Origin: a virus
DNA length: 28,527 bases
Direction: 5' to 3' (one strand)
IMG/VR virus record: IMGVR_UViG_3300003322_000609
Location: 1-28,527 of that record
Part shown: positions 1 through 5,380 of the stretch, one piece after another
Layout: the number at the start of each line of letters is the position of its first letter
Numbering within the stretch: the first letter of the stretch is position 1
Program-made: the position numbers and the translations under genes
The notes under the pieces: model-generated
What the model saw: the letters and a program-made list of their open reading frames with translations, nothing else
Database searches by the model: none
What the model was told of the DNA's origin: nothing

Positions 1-112
1 GAAACCGGAACCGAAACCGGAACCGGAACCGAAACCGTCACCGAAACCGTCACCGAAACCGTCACCGAAACCGGAACCGAAACCAGAACCGTCACCGGAA
101 CCGGAACCGGAA
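1..112. repeat. Hexanucleotide tandem repeat array
   Basis: About 18 imperfect 6-bp units built from CCGGAA, CCGAAA and CCGTCA on the + strand. The units differ only in positions that set one codon per hexamer, so in one minus-strand frame they give Gly followed by Ser, Phe or Asp. Such an array can change length by slippage in whole dipeptides without breaking the frame. It reaches the left edge, so its full length is unknown. Confidence 0.85.
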
Positions 113-126
113 CTTATGCTTTCCAT
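1..126 (-). CDS. Gly-X dipeptide-repeat protein, 5' part only
   Basis: This gene starts at ATG 126, inside the last codons of the DUF6948-like gene and in another frame, and stays open to the left edge. The visible 42 residues are MESISS followed by 18 Gly-X pairs in which X is only Ser, Asp or Phe (for example GSGSGDGSGFGSGF). The DNA is an imperfect hexamer array of GGTTCC, GGTTTC and GGTGAC units. AAGGG lies about ten bases before the ATG and could act as a ribosome binding site. Seen: an uninterrupted frame with strictly alternating Gly and overlap with the preceding gene. The function is unknown; low-complexity Gly-rich chains of this sort are usually flexible or self-associating. Alternatively the array is a non-coding minisatellite. 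The C-terminus is outside the window. Confidence 0.55.
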   Translation of the reverse strand, partial: MESISSGSGSGDGSGFGSGFGDGFGDGFGDGFGSGSGFGSGF

Positions 127-479
127 TCTTTTACGCCCTTAATTGATCCATATGCCTTTTGGGTTACTGGCAAAATCTCAATCCATTGCAAAATGACTGA
201 CTTTACTTCAGCAGGAAATTTACAGTTATGCGGTTTAGAGACACCATCTATCGATAATTGCGAAAGTGATGCAGCTCCATCCCAATACCATATCCGGCGA
301 GCATTTGTGAGAGTTATTTCTATTCCCTCCTTTTTGTCTAAGAACCCAGCAAAAACTCCCGCGTCTCTAGTCCTAACAAGAACATAGTTATCCTTGTATT
401 CATGTGTTGATCCAGCCTCCGAACCTTTTGGTACATATGTGATGCCCTTGATCACGATTTCGTCTATTTTAGTTTCCAT
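114..479 (-). CDS. DUF6948-like phage protein
   Basis: A 121-residue soluble protein. The central part (about residues 31-75) reads YVLVRTRDAGVFAGFLDKKE, then LTNARRIWYWDGAASLSQL, and the C-terminal part has CKFPAEVKSV and SIKGVKEW. I recognise this arrangement as the DUF6948 family of small phage and prophage proteins, from memory of the conserved words rather than a search. Function is unknown; the Trp/Tyr-rich core looks like a compact beta domain. The start ATG at 479 lies just before the stop of the previous small gene, so translation is probably coupled. The next gene begins within its last codons. Confidence 0.8.
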   Translation of the reverse strand: METKIDEIVIKGITYVPKGSEAGSTHEYKDNYVLVRTRDAGVFAGFLDKKEGIEITLTNARRIWYWDGAASLSQLSIDGVSKPHNCKFPAEVKSVILQWIEILPVTQKAYGSIKGVKEWKA

Positions 480-645
480 TATCTTTATTTTCCTTTTTGT
501 AAAATTTATTTCTATCTGCTTCCAGCTTTTCTTCCTTTTTTACAGAAGAGGCGAATTTCGCAATAAGGGCTCTAAGTTTCTTAATTTCCTCTTTTGTCAA
601 AGGATGACCTAGATCTCTATATAAACGTTGGATATGCTTCGCCAT
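469..645 (-). CDS. Small basic hypothetical protein (58 aa)
   Basis: An open frame from ATG 645 to TAA 469-471. The protein begins MAKHIQRLYRDLGHPLTKEE and continues as a Lys/Glu-rich helix ending in NKDNGN. GGAG about nine bases before the ATG is a usable ribosome binding site. It overlaps the 3' end of the gene at 617-814 by 29 bases and its stop overlaps the next start at 479. Without it this stretch would be an unexplained gap in a tightly packed operon. It is predicted to be mostly helical and highly charged; no family recognised. Confidence 0.6.
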   Translation of the reverse strand: MAKHIQRLYRDLGHPLTKEEIKKLRALIAKFASSVKKEEKLEADRNKFYKKENKDNGN

Positions 646-814
646 TACTGATTTCTCCGTCTATAATGTGAATCCCGTCTAACATTACGATATTTCCGAT
701 ACGCTTCCGGACCTCTGATCCAATTATTATTTTCACAGGCTTGCTTCCTGAAACCTTTTCATGTACTAGTATTGCTTTCCTGATATTGCTTAAATCTTTT
801 TCGATTGCTTTCAT
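617..814 (-). CDS. Hypothetical protein (65 aa)
   Basis: A small protein beginning MKAIEKDLSNIRKAILVHEK, with an amphipathic N-terminal helix followed by alternating hydrophobic stretches (VKIIIGSEV, IVMLDGIHIID) that suggest a small alpha/beta fold. The start at 814 shares an ATGA overlap with the stop of the membrane-protein gene upstream. No family recognised. The hydrophobic stretches are too short for membrane spans. Confidence 0.6.
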   Translation of the reverse strand: MKAIEKDLSNIRKAILVHEKVSGSKPVKIIIGSEVRKRIGNIVMLDGIHIIDGEISNGEAYPTFI

Positions 815-1623
815 ACAAAAGATAATTCCTCCATGAATGGAAACGGAAGAGAGGGCGAATCATCTTGGTATTTTCTTTTCTTGGATGCTATATGAACAGT
901 TTTGCGCCCAGGTTTGGATTGCTCTATGATTTCAGTCTTAGAATATTCGGATGACATATCGCTGGAATCTGAAGGTGGCTCATCCGAATCGTCAGAATGA
1001 TCTAATTCTATTTTCTCAACGGATTCTCTAAAGGTAAATCCGCTCTTTTTTAATATATCTTGAATCGAATTATCAAAATTAATTTTTCTGTCGTAATTGT
1101 AGAGATCGGAAATCTTGTGAGATACGATATAGTTCAAGATAGGAACACATATTCCTAATACTACAGCGACTAAAATAAGATGCCAAAAATAAAGGGAGAA
1201 TTCTCGCTGGTTTCTTATCTCTGAATTCCTAAGCATGATATTTTCATTTTCGATATCTATTCTCGCAGTCTCTTTTTTCATTAGAGTATCATAAGTTTCT
1301 TTCCCGGTCCATGCCTGACGCCTGTCCCATTTCGGATATTCCAATAATTTCTCTGCCTGGTTCTCAGAATCATGTTTCTTGAATTCGGACTGAAGTGGAG
1401 ATATAAAACTAGCTAGTGAAAGGATAATACAAAGAAGTGTTGCCCACCGACTGGACCATCTATATCCATAAAACGCAAGATAGAATACGATCGAAACACA
1501 AAGAAAGGCGCTTGCCCATGCGGCCCATGAGTTTTTCGTAACGATAACATAAAAATCATGAAGTCGGAAAGATTCGGCGACCGAAAGAGTCAAAAGCACT
1601 ATGATATGGAACGCATATTTCAT
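811..1623 (-). CDS. Multi-pass membrane protein of unknown function
   Basis: A 270-residue protein with about four hydrophobic segments at residues 4-18, 32-54, 60-77 and 142-167. A charged helical stretch (about 80-140, rich in Glu, Lys and Arg) lies between the third and fourth. The C-terminal 90 residues are soluble, with an acidic Ser/Asp-rich part (SDDSDEPPSDSSD) followed by basic KKRK. It resembles no family I know. It lies after two DNA-binding proteins and a palindrome, a position where temperate phages often carry superinfection-exclusion or lysogeny-associated membrane proteins; that role is only an inference from position. Confidence 0.65.
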   Translation of the reverse strand: MKYAFHIIVLLTLSVAESFRLHDFYVIVTKNSWAAWASAFLCVSIVFYLAFYGYRWSSRWATLLCIILSLASFISPLQSEFKKHDSENQAEKLLEYPKWDRRQAWTGKETYDTLMKKETARIDIENENIMLRNSEIRNQREFSLYFWHLILVAVVLGICVPILNYIVSHKISDLYNYDRKINFDNSIQDILKKSGFTFRESVEKIELDHSDDSDEPPSDSSDMSSEYSKTEIIEQSKPGRKTVHIASKKRKYQDDSPSLPFPFMEELSFV

Positions 1624-1637
1624 TCCACAAAACTGCT

Positions 1638-1654
1638 CTAACTCATTAAGTTAG
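1638..1654 (-). promoter_or_regulatory. Perfect palindrome, candidate operator
   Basis: CTAACT-TAATG-AGTTAG: six-base arms around a five-base centre, in the 43-base gap between the winged-helix gene and the membrane-protein gene. The surrounding bases are very AT-rich. There is no long T-run after it on the minus strand, so it is a poor terminator. Its place beside two putative DNA-binding proteins makes an operator plausible. No binding evidence exists here. Confidence 0.35.
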
Positions 1655-1666
1655 TCAAACATTATT

Positions 1667-1906
1667 TTAATATTTTATGCCCTCTATTATTGATAAGCCT
1701 TTATCAGTTAAACTATAGCCATTGCTCTTTTCATTAGGACCATTTAGAAGCCCGTATCGAACGCCAAAATCCAAAGCGTTTATTATCGCAGATTTCGAAA
1801 CTTGACATAATATAAAAAGAGCCGCTCTTGTTGGATTACGGCTCGTATATTCGGATTGATTTTTAATTGTTTGGAAGACGATTATTCTTTGTGGTGTTAG
1901 ATTCAT
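1667..1906 (-). CDS. Winged-helix DNA-binding protein
   Basis: A 79-residue protein beginning MNLTPQRIIVFQTIKNQ. Three helices are followed by a hairpin-like C-terminus (YGLLNGPNEKSNGYSLTDKG), the usual layout of a minimal winged helix; the words YSLTDKGLSIIE resemble the wing and last helix of MarR/PadR-type domains. The start overlaps the stop of the LexA-like gene by ATGA, so the two regulators are made together. It may act as a partner or antagonist of the LexA-like protein. Target unknown. Confidence 0.6.
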   Translation of the reverse strand: MNLTPQRIIVFQTIKNQSEYTSRNPTRAALFILCQVSKSAIINALDFGVRYGLLNGPNEKSNGYSLTDKGLSIIEGIKY

Positions 1907-2115
1907 AGAACGATTATTCCCCGAGCTATTTTTGGGATTCTTTTTATATAACCCTTTTTCTCTATTGCGATTATATGTTCTTGTGCGCCTTTTGGAGTGA
2001 TATTGAAATTATTGGAGATCTCGCGAATCGACGGAGAGTATCCATTTTCCGAAATAAAACCCCTCACGAATTCTAAAATTTCAATCTGTCTATCTGTTAA
2101 AGTTCCTGGAATCAT
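1903..2115 (-). CDS. LexA-type DNA-binding domain protein without peptidase
   Basis: A 70-residue protein that matches the LexA N-terminal winged-helix domain along its whole length: LTDRQIEILEFVRGFISENG, then YSPSIREISNNFNI, then GAQEHIIAIEKKGYIKR and the closing RGIIVL. The protein stops exactly where LexA would continue into its S24 self-cleaving peptidase, so it has no cleavage site and no catalytic Ser/Lys. In the LexA family the lost half also provides dimerisation. GAGGGG seven bases before the ATG is a good ribosome binding site. It could act as a RecA-insensitive regulator or compete with host LexA for SOS boxes; both are inference. Confidence 0.85.
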   Translation of the reverse strand: MIPGTLTDRQIEILEFVRGFISENGYSPSIREISNNFNITPKGAQEHIIAIEKKGYIKRIPKIARGIIVL

Positions 2116-2266
2116 GGAAACACCCCTCGTTATCAGAGCTTATTGTCTCTATCTTACAGAATGTAGCAGTAGAAGGGCGCAGTCTGTTGTCGCTACGTTC
2201 CGCTATTTCCCAGATCCCCCAAGCAGCTAGAAGGAAGAAGATTATAGATAGTATTGTGTCGTTCAT
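2090..2266 (-). CDS. Small single-span membrane protein (58 aa)
   Basis: An open frame from ATG 2266, which overlaps the stop of the MazG-like gene by ATGA, to TAG 2090-2092. The protein begins MNDTILSIIFFLLAAWGIWE, a clear membrane segment, followed by a short polar tail with two Cys residues. It overlaps the start of the LexA-like gene by 26 bases. Without it there would be a 147-base gap. No family recognised; the overlap pattern is the main support. Confidence 0.55.
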   Translation of the reverse strand: MNDTILSIIFFLLAAWGIWEIAERSDNRLRPSTATFCKIETISSDNEGCFHDSRNFNR

Positions 2267-2610
2267 GTCATCGATTCCTTTAATAGTTTTATTTCTTCCT
2301 CCAAATCGCCTAAAGACTTTTCTCCATAAATATACGCTATCGTAGCTTCTAATTCATGCGCCGGAATTTTATGGAGAGCTGATATTGCACAAGCCGCAAC
2401 CTGAATCAATTCAGCAACCCGAGAACTTCTACCCGGCAAAAGAACATTCTTACAATGTGCGTGAATTGCTTCGTCAAGTTCTAATTTAGTAACTAAAAGC
2501 CAATCGCCAATAGTTTTATCTATACGACCCCATTTTTCTTTCTGAAATTCGCGTTCTTTAGTTATACCTTCTAAAATTCGTTCGGATCTTTCTTTTTGGT
2601 ATATTATCAT
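2263..2610 (-). CDS. MazG-like (all-alpha NTP pyrophosphatase-type) phage protein
   Basis: I start this gene at ATG 2610, because GAGGAGGAGAG directly precedes it; a longer in-frame reading to 2787 overlaps the Lar-like gene and is unlikely. The 115-residue product has EREFQKEKWGRIDKT followed by DWLLVTKLELDEAIHAH and VAELIQVAACAISALHK. This is the pattern of the small phage branch of MazG-like proteins, in which an ExxE/D arrangement on helices binds Mg and a nucleoside triphosphate. Here VTKLELDEA supplies the acidic residues. Whether it hydrolyses nucleotides cannot be told from the sequence. Confidence 0.7.
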   Translation of the reverse strand: MIIYQKERSERILEGITKEREFQKEKWGRIDKTIGDWLLVTKLELDEAIHAHCKNVLLPGRSSRVAELIQVAACAISALHKIPAHELEATIAYIYGEKSLGDLEEEIKLLKESMT

Positions 2611-2684
2611 TTCTCTCTCCTCCTCATATAATACAGATAATAGAATATATTCTGTAAGGTGTTGTTGTGGATGGGGTCGGTCAT
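2607..2684 (-). CDS. Very short coupled reading frame (25 aa)
   Basis: ATG 2684 overlaps the stop of the Lar-like gene (ATGA), and its own TGA overlaps the ATG of the MazG-like gene (again ATGA). The product would be MTDPIHNNTLQNIFYYLYYM followed by RRREK. The perfect coupling at both ends suggests ribosomes pass through it, either as a real micropeptide or to keep translation coupled. The composition is unremarkable and no family is known. Confidence 0.4.
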   Translation of the reverse strand: MTDPIHNNTLQNIFYYLYYMRRREK

Positions 2685-2875
2685 GCTCTTTTGTTCCATA
2701 TTTTAATAACTGTAATCTTTCTCTTTCTACAACCCGTCCATGGTAAAACACTGCATCCTTTTTTATTACATTCCACGGAGTATTCAATAGTCTCTGAGCC
2801 GTAAACTTCTACTTTAGGATATTTACCACAAAATGGACACGGCAATAAGCCCTCTTTATTCTTCTTAGCTTTCAT
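2681..2875 (-). CDS. Lar-like restriction alleviation protein
   Basis: The start is taken at ATG 2875, which has AAGGG upstream and an ATGA overlap with the previous stop; a longer reading adds a basic tail encoded within the previous gene. The 64-residue product has LLPCPFCGKYPKVEV near the N-terminus, then VECNKKGC, and ends in VIKIWNKRA. The CPFCG knuckle, a second Cys pair and a terminal WNxR are the signature of the Lar family (named for Rac prophage Lar, which reduces host type I restriction). Many Lar-like proteins have only the zinc fold in common, so anti-restriction activity here is inference. Confidence 0.75.
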   Translation of the reverse strand: MKAKKNKEGLLPCPFCGKYPKVEVYGSETIEYSVECNKKGCSVLPWTGCRKRKITVIKIWNKRA

Positions 2876-3111
2876 TTCCCTTCTGCCTCCAAAATAGCTT
2901 CTGCGATTGCGTAGTTTAAATCGTCTGAGCACCCAAAACCTATCTCATCAAACCTATCATCAATTTTTACAATTTTACAAAACCATGGGCCAGATTTGTA
3001 AACTTTCGGATTCCCAATCTGCGCCGCCTTCTCAAGCAACGGCCCGGTCCATTCTGATTCTTGGAAAGTGGGGAGACTAGGATAAGTCCCATATTCCAGC
3101 GCAATGTTCAA
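2872..3111 (-). CDS. ABA-sandwich-like phage protein, probably 3' part of a frameshifted gene
   Basis: A 79-residue frame whose only available start is TTG 3111, without a ribosome binding site and four codons after an in-frame stop. The body reads ESEWTGPLLEKAAQIGN and ends DDLNYAIAEAILEAEGK. The ending matches SNLNTALIEAYFKIEGEKR of the neighbouring 116-residue protein, and LPTFQESEWTGPLLEKA resembles LPDPYTDDSFTGALVKA there, so the two are paralogues of the small phage ABA-sandwich type. The reading frame at 3077-3163 supplies a well-formed start and N-terminus one frame away, so the true gene probably spans 2872-3163 with a +1 shift. Confidence 0.6.
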   Translation of the reverse strand: MNIALEYGTYPSLPTFQESEWTGPLLEKAAQIGNPKVYKSGPWFCKIVKIDDRFDEIGFGCSDDLNYAIAEAILEAEGK

Positions 3112-3163
3112 AATAGATGTTTACTTTGTCACCTGGTTCTATTCTTTCTTTTGACTTACTCAT
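3077..3163 (-). CDS. N-terminal fragment of ABA-sandwich-like gene (28 aa frame)
   Basis: ATG 3163 overlaps the stop of the preceding gene (ATGA) and has GGAG seven bases upstream. The product MSKSKERIEPGDKVNIYFEH ends at TAG 3077-3079. Skipping one base near the TAG joins it to the frame at 2872-3111 and gives a 96-residue protein in which GIWDLS runs into SLPTFQESEWTG, much as GHWRYLPDP runs into YTDDSFTG in the paralogue. It may be a recent mutation, an assembly error or programmed frameshifting. Confidence 0.5.
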   Translation of the reverse strand: MSKSKERIEPGDKVNIYFEHCAGIWDLS

Positions 3164-3510
3164 CTCTTTTCTCCTTCTATCTTAAAGTATGCTTCTATGA
3201 GAGCGGTGTTGAGATTGGAAGCGGTTAAAAATTCTACCGGGACCCCTCTAGACGTCAATAAGATAAGCCGTATTGTCCCATCATCAAGAATATGTATCTC
3301 TATTTCGTTATCCGCCAACAGTGGGAACACTGCCTTTACAAGTGCGCCTGTGAATGAATCGTCGGTGTAGGGGTCAGGCAAATATCTCCAATGGCCTTCT
3401 TTTTCTTTATGCCGCCACCCACAAAATGAAGGTGAAAGCGGGCTATCATGCCAGTAATAACCGCAAAGTTTATACGCCCTATGTCTATCTTCTTGTGTTG
3501 GTTGAGTCAT
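3160..3510 (-). CDS. ABA-sandwich-like phage protein
   Basis: A 116-residue protein. The N-terminal third is rich in aromatic, His and Cys residues (RAYKLCGYYWHDSP, CGWRHKEKEGHW), followed by DSFTGALVKAVFPLL, a beta-rich stretch and the closing helix SNLNTALIEAYFKIEGEKR. The C-terminal 75 residues match the layout of the phage ABA-sandwich family found in many prophage early regions, whose role is unknown. A paralogue follows immediately. The extra N-terminal part with two Cys and several His may bind metal. Confidence 0.65.
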   Translation of the reverse strand: MTQPTQEDRHRAYKLCGYYWHDSPLSPSFCGWRHKEKEGHWRYLPDPYTDDSFTGALVKAVFPLLADNEIEIHILDDGTIRLILLTSRGVPVEFLTASNLNTALIEAYFKIEGEKR

Positions 3511-3513
3511 GGC

Positions 3514-3795
3514 TTAATTCTCCTTATGCCGAGCTGAGAAAAAATCGTATAGTTTCAATTCTTCCTCCTCGCCTGTAATTTTTAAACCTTCCTTTCCGGC
3601 TACTGCCCTTAAAGCGGCCTTAGCAGTTTCACAATATTCTTTTGAAGGATTCCAATCATCACATTGGCCAGGACGATAATATCTCCAAATTGCTCGCTGT
3701 AATTCTTTCGGGACTTTTCTCCAATGAGAAAGACACATGAACATTTCAGGCTTAGTCTTGATTTTACATCCTATGGCATGGCAAGTATGACTCAT
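3514..3795 (-). CDS. Small zinc-binding phage protein
   Basis: A 93-residue protein starting MSHTCHAIGCKIKTKPEMFM and continuing CLSHWRKVPKELQRAIWRYY. The Cys/His set CHxxGC...MCLSHW predicts one zinc knuckle, followed by a helical part (YCETAKAALRAVAGKEG). I have seen this CHAxGC/MFMCxxHWxxVP pattern in many small phage proteins of unknown function. The start overlaps the previous stop by ATGA. A nucleic-acid or protein-binding role is likely but unproven. Confidence 0.7.
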   Translation of the reverse strand: MSHTCHAIGCKIKTKPEMFMCLSHWRKVPKELQRAIWRYYRPGQCDDWNPSKEYCETAKAALRAVAGKEGLKITGEEEELKLYDFFSARHKEN

Positions 3796-4013
3796 AAAAT
3801 ACCTTTGAGATAATCTCGGATTTCTTCAAGACCAGTCATATAGGTTCCATATTCCCACATTTCATGTCCGTGTTCTGCAATTTCACATTCAATATAACCT
3901 ATTACAAACTCTATTCCAAATCGTTGCCCTTGCTTCATTCCTGCCAAAAACGCCGCTTCTATTGCCGGATTCCCCTTACTAAACTCTTTTGCTAATTGTT
4001 CGATGGGAGTCAT
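3792..4013 (-). CDS. Hypothetical protein (73 aa)
   Basis: A helical, acidic protein beginning MTPIEQLAKEFSKGNPAIEA, with AAFLAGMKQGQRFGIEFVIG in the middle. The AAFLAGxxxG segment resembles helices found in small phage proteins of early regions, but I cannot place it in a named family. ATGA overlaps at both ends (with the zinc-ribbon gene upstream and the zinc-knuckle gene downstream) support it as a real gene. Confidence 0.6.
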   Translation of the reverse strand: MTPIEQLAKEFSKGNPAIEAAFLAGMKQGQRFGIEFVIGYIECEIAEHGHEMWEYGTYMTGLEEIRDYLKGIL

Positions 4014-4171
4014 AGGTATACTATATCAATTTCCTTTCCACAATATGGACAAAATTTAAAGTCAAATACCTCTATAAAAAATGAATCCTCGGATATAATG
4101 AAATAATCTCGGCATTGCGATTGTCGAGGAGCGCATCCTTTAACTTTATACCATTTGCATAACTCTTTCAT
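4010..4171 (-). CDS. Small zinc-ribbon protein (53 aa)
   Basis: ATG 4171 follows GAGAGAGAG and sits eight bases after the previous stop; the TGA at 4010-4012 overlaps the next ATG. The protein begins MKELCKWYKVKGCAPRQSQC and has FCPYCGKEI near its C-terminus. The two Cys groups (CxxxxxxxC and CPYCG) predict a treble-clef or ribbon-type zinc site. The CPYCGKEI word is common in small phage zinc proteins. This gene fills what would otherwise be a 165-base gap. Confidence 0.65.
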   Translation of the reverse strand: MKELCKWYKVKGCAPRQSQCRDYFIISEDSFFIEVFDFKFCPYCGKEIDIVYL

Positions 4172-4178
4172 CTCTCTC

Positions 4179-4370
4179 TCACTCCTCCGGTTCTTCTATA
4201 GGTCCAGCGTATTCGAAACGATGATTGACAGGCCATCTTTCGCCTTCTCTGGTAAAAGATAGTCCATTGCCAAATTTATATAAGTTATAAATCTTCCCAT
4301 TAATTAGGGCGCCTCTGTATCGCACCCAATACCATCCTGGCTTTGTAGGAATTTCTTTAGTGTATTTCAT
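4179..4370 (-). CDS. Small phage protein with PGWYW motif (63 aa)
   Basis: The protein begins MKYTKEIPTKPGWYWVRYRG and ends FEYAGPIEEPEE. The PGWYWVR opening and the AGPIxxP close occur in many short phage proteins that form a single beta domain, thought to be structural or protein-binding, with no proven role. The start at 4370 overlaps the previous stop by ATGA. Confidence 0.65.
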   Translation of the reverse strand: MKYTKEIPTKPGWYWVRYRGALINGKIYNLYKFGNGLSFTREGERWPVNHRFEYAGPIEEPEE

Positions 4371-4621
4371 GGTAGGGCCTGCACTTTTGCTAACATCCTA
4401 TTTATTAATGCTTCTACATACGGAGTTAATCTATCGTGTGGGTAATCGTTTATAAATTTAGTATGACTATTTAAAATTATCTGGATAATCTCTTCCGTTC
4501 TCTTCTTGCGAGAGATTGGGTCTTGATCGAGTGCGCCTTGGACATAACAACCTTTCCAATCCAATCCATATATACGATTTTCGGCTCGTTTTTCTATGTC
4601 TAATTTTTCCTTCTTATCCAT
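4367..4621 (-). CDS. Hypothetical helical protein (84 aa)
   Basis: A charged helical protein beginning MDKKEKLDIEKRAENRIYGL and ending ALINRMLAKVQALP. AAGGAGAGAAGGG before the ATG is one of the strongest ribosome binding sites in this region. No family recognised. It is followed by the PGWYW gene with an ATGA overlap. Confidence 0.6.
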   Translation of the reverse strand: MDKKEKLDIEKRAENRIYGLDWKGCYVQGALDQDPISRKKRTEEIIQIILNSHTKFINDYPHDRLTPYVEALINRMLAKVQALP

Positions 4622-4649
4622 TTTCCCTTCTCTCCTTATGATTGCGATG

Positions 4650-4871
4650 CTAAGATTTCTTTCGATATTCCTGTAAGCTCAAGGCGGTGGCAGCCAACTC
4701 TGGATCTTCTCTTCCGCATACTTCACTTAGCATTGACCCCCGAATCTCTATCTCAATAGATACCCACTGAGAAAATGGCACAAAACCACCTTTCGAGCCG
4801 CTCGGGAGAACACGGTTGGGCTGGGCCTTCTTACAAACGGGACTTAGACCTTCGTCCCCAATATTCCCCAA
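4650..4871 (-). CDS. Hypothetical protein with uncertain start
   Basis: The longest frame uses TTG 4871 with no ribosome binding site; GTG 4781 (after AAAGGTGG) and ATG 4733 (after GGGG) are alternatives. The C-terminal part, SEVCGREDPELAATALSLQE, looks like a real amphipathic helix. The first half (CKKAQPNRVLPSGSKGG) is encoded by visibly more GC-rich DNA than the neighbours. No family recognised. It may be a short gene starting at GTG 4781, with the upstream part non-coding or acquired. Confidence 0.4.
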   Translation of the reverse strand: MGNIGDEGLSPVCKKAQPNRVLPSGSKGGFVPFSQWVSIEIEIRGSMLSEVCGREDPELAATALSLQEYRKKS

Positions 4872-4900
4872 GATTTAACTAAGGGAATCTAAGTGACGGG

Positions 4901-5155
4901 TTATCTTATAGCCAGCCATTTTCCATTCTCATCTTTTATTCTATCAAAATAATTCATATTGAAATGTAGATTAGGACCAATTGCAAACCAGCCAAACAAT
5001 ACTAATTTTGCTGAACAAAAAACTTCGTTGTGAACCCTGACTATATAAAATGTTAAAGATCCTATATCGCCACGAGTCTTAACAATATCTCCTTCTTGAA
5101 TCATATAATTATTTGTTGAGAGCCAATCATCAACAGTATCTATAGAACTATTCAT
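4901..5155 (-). CDS. Hypothetical protein (84 aa)
   Basis: The protein begins MNSSIDTVDDWLSTNNYMIQ and is beta-rich in the middle (GSLTFYIVRVHNEVFCSAKL). EGDIVKTRGDIGSLTFYIVR suggests a small barrel such as an SH3-like or KOW-like fold, but this is only an impression. The start at 5155 follows AAGGAGAAGG and overlaps the last stop of the disrupted gene upstream. Confidence 0.55.
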   Translation of the reverse strand: MNSSIDTVDDWLSTNNYMIQEGDIVKTRGDIGSLTFYIVRVHNEVFCSAKLVLFGWFAIGPNLHFNMNYFDRIKDENGKWLAIR

Positions 5156-5380
5156 TCTTCCTTCTCCTTATCTTCCTCTTCTTCCTCAGGCTCTTCTGTC
5201 TCTCGATAATACTCCCAGACTTGATTTTCAAGCTAGCGGTCGTGTCGAGTGTTGCTGAAACAGCCGCTCATCTAAAAGATACCATAAAAATTGGGCAAGA
5301 GCATTTTCCATATGGTCTATTGCAGCGTAAGCAATGTCTCATCTCACTACCCCTAAATAATATCTCATCCCATTGCTCAT
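5152..5380 (-). pseudogene. Disrupted small gene (in-frame TGA plus +1 shift)
   Basis: The frame opens at ATG 5380 with an ATGA overlap to the coiled-coil gene, gives MSNGMRYYLGVVR, then meets TGA at 5339-5341. The same frame resumes as DIAYAAIDHMENALAQFLWY and on to QQHSTRPLA before another TGA. A +1 shift there leads into LENQVWEYYRETEEPEEEEE and a TGA that overlaps the ATG of the next gene. The interval is 229 bases, one more than a multiple of three. Properly coupled junctions at both ends and protein-like sequence between them indicate a former gene of about 75 residues. A short Cys-rich frame (MRHCLRCNRPYGKCSC) in another phase is probably accidental. Confidence 0.5.

Noticed and set aside
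1-112. CRISPR array or telomere-like repeat
   Set aside because: Units are six bases with no unique spacers, and the variation keeps a reading frame.
2611-2787. N-terminal extension of the MazG-like protein to 174 residues
   Set aside because: It overlaps the Lar-like gene by 107 bases, while ATG 2610 has a much better ribosome binding site and matches the family start.
5152-5380. UGA read as an amino acid in the disrupted gene
   Set aside because: Many genes in the window use TGA as a true stop, no selenocysteine element is visible, and a frame shift would still be needed.
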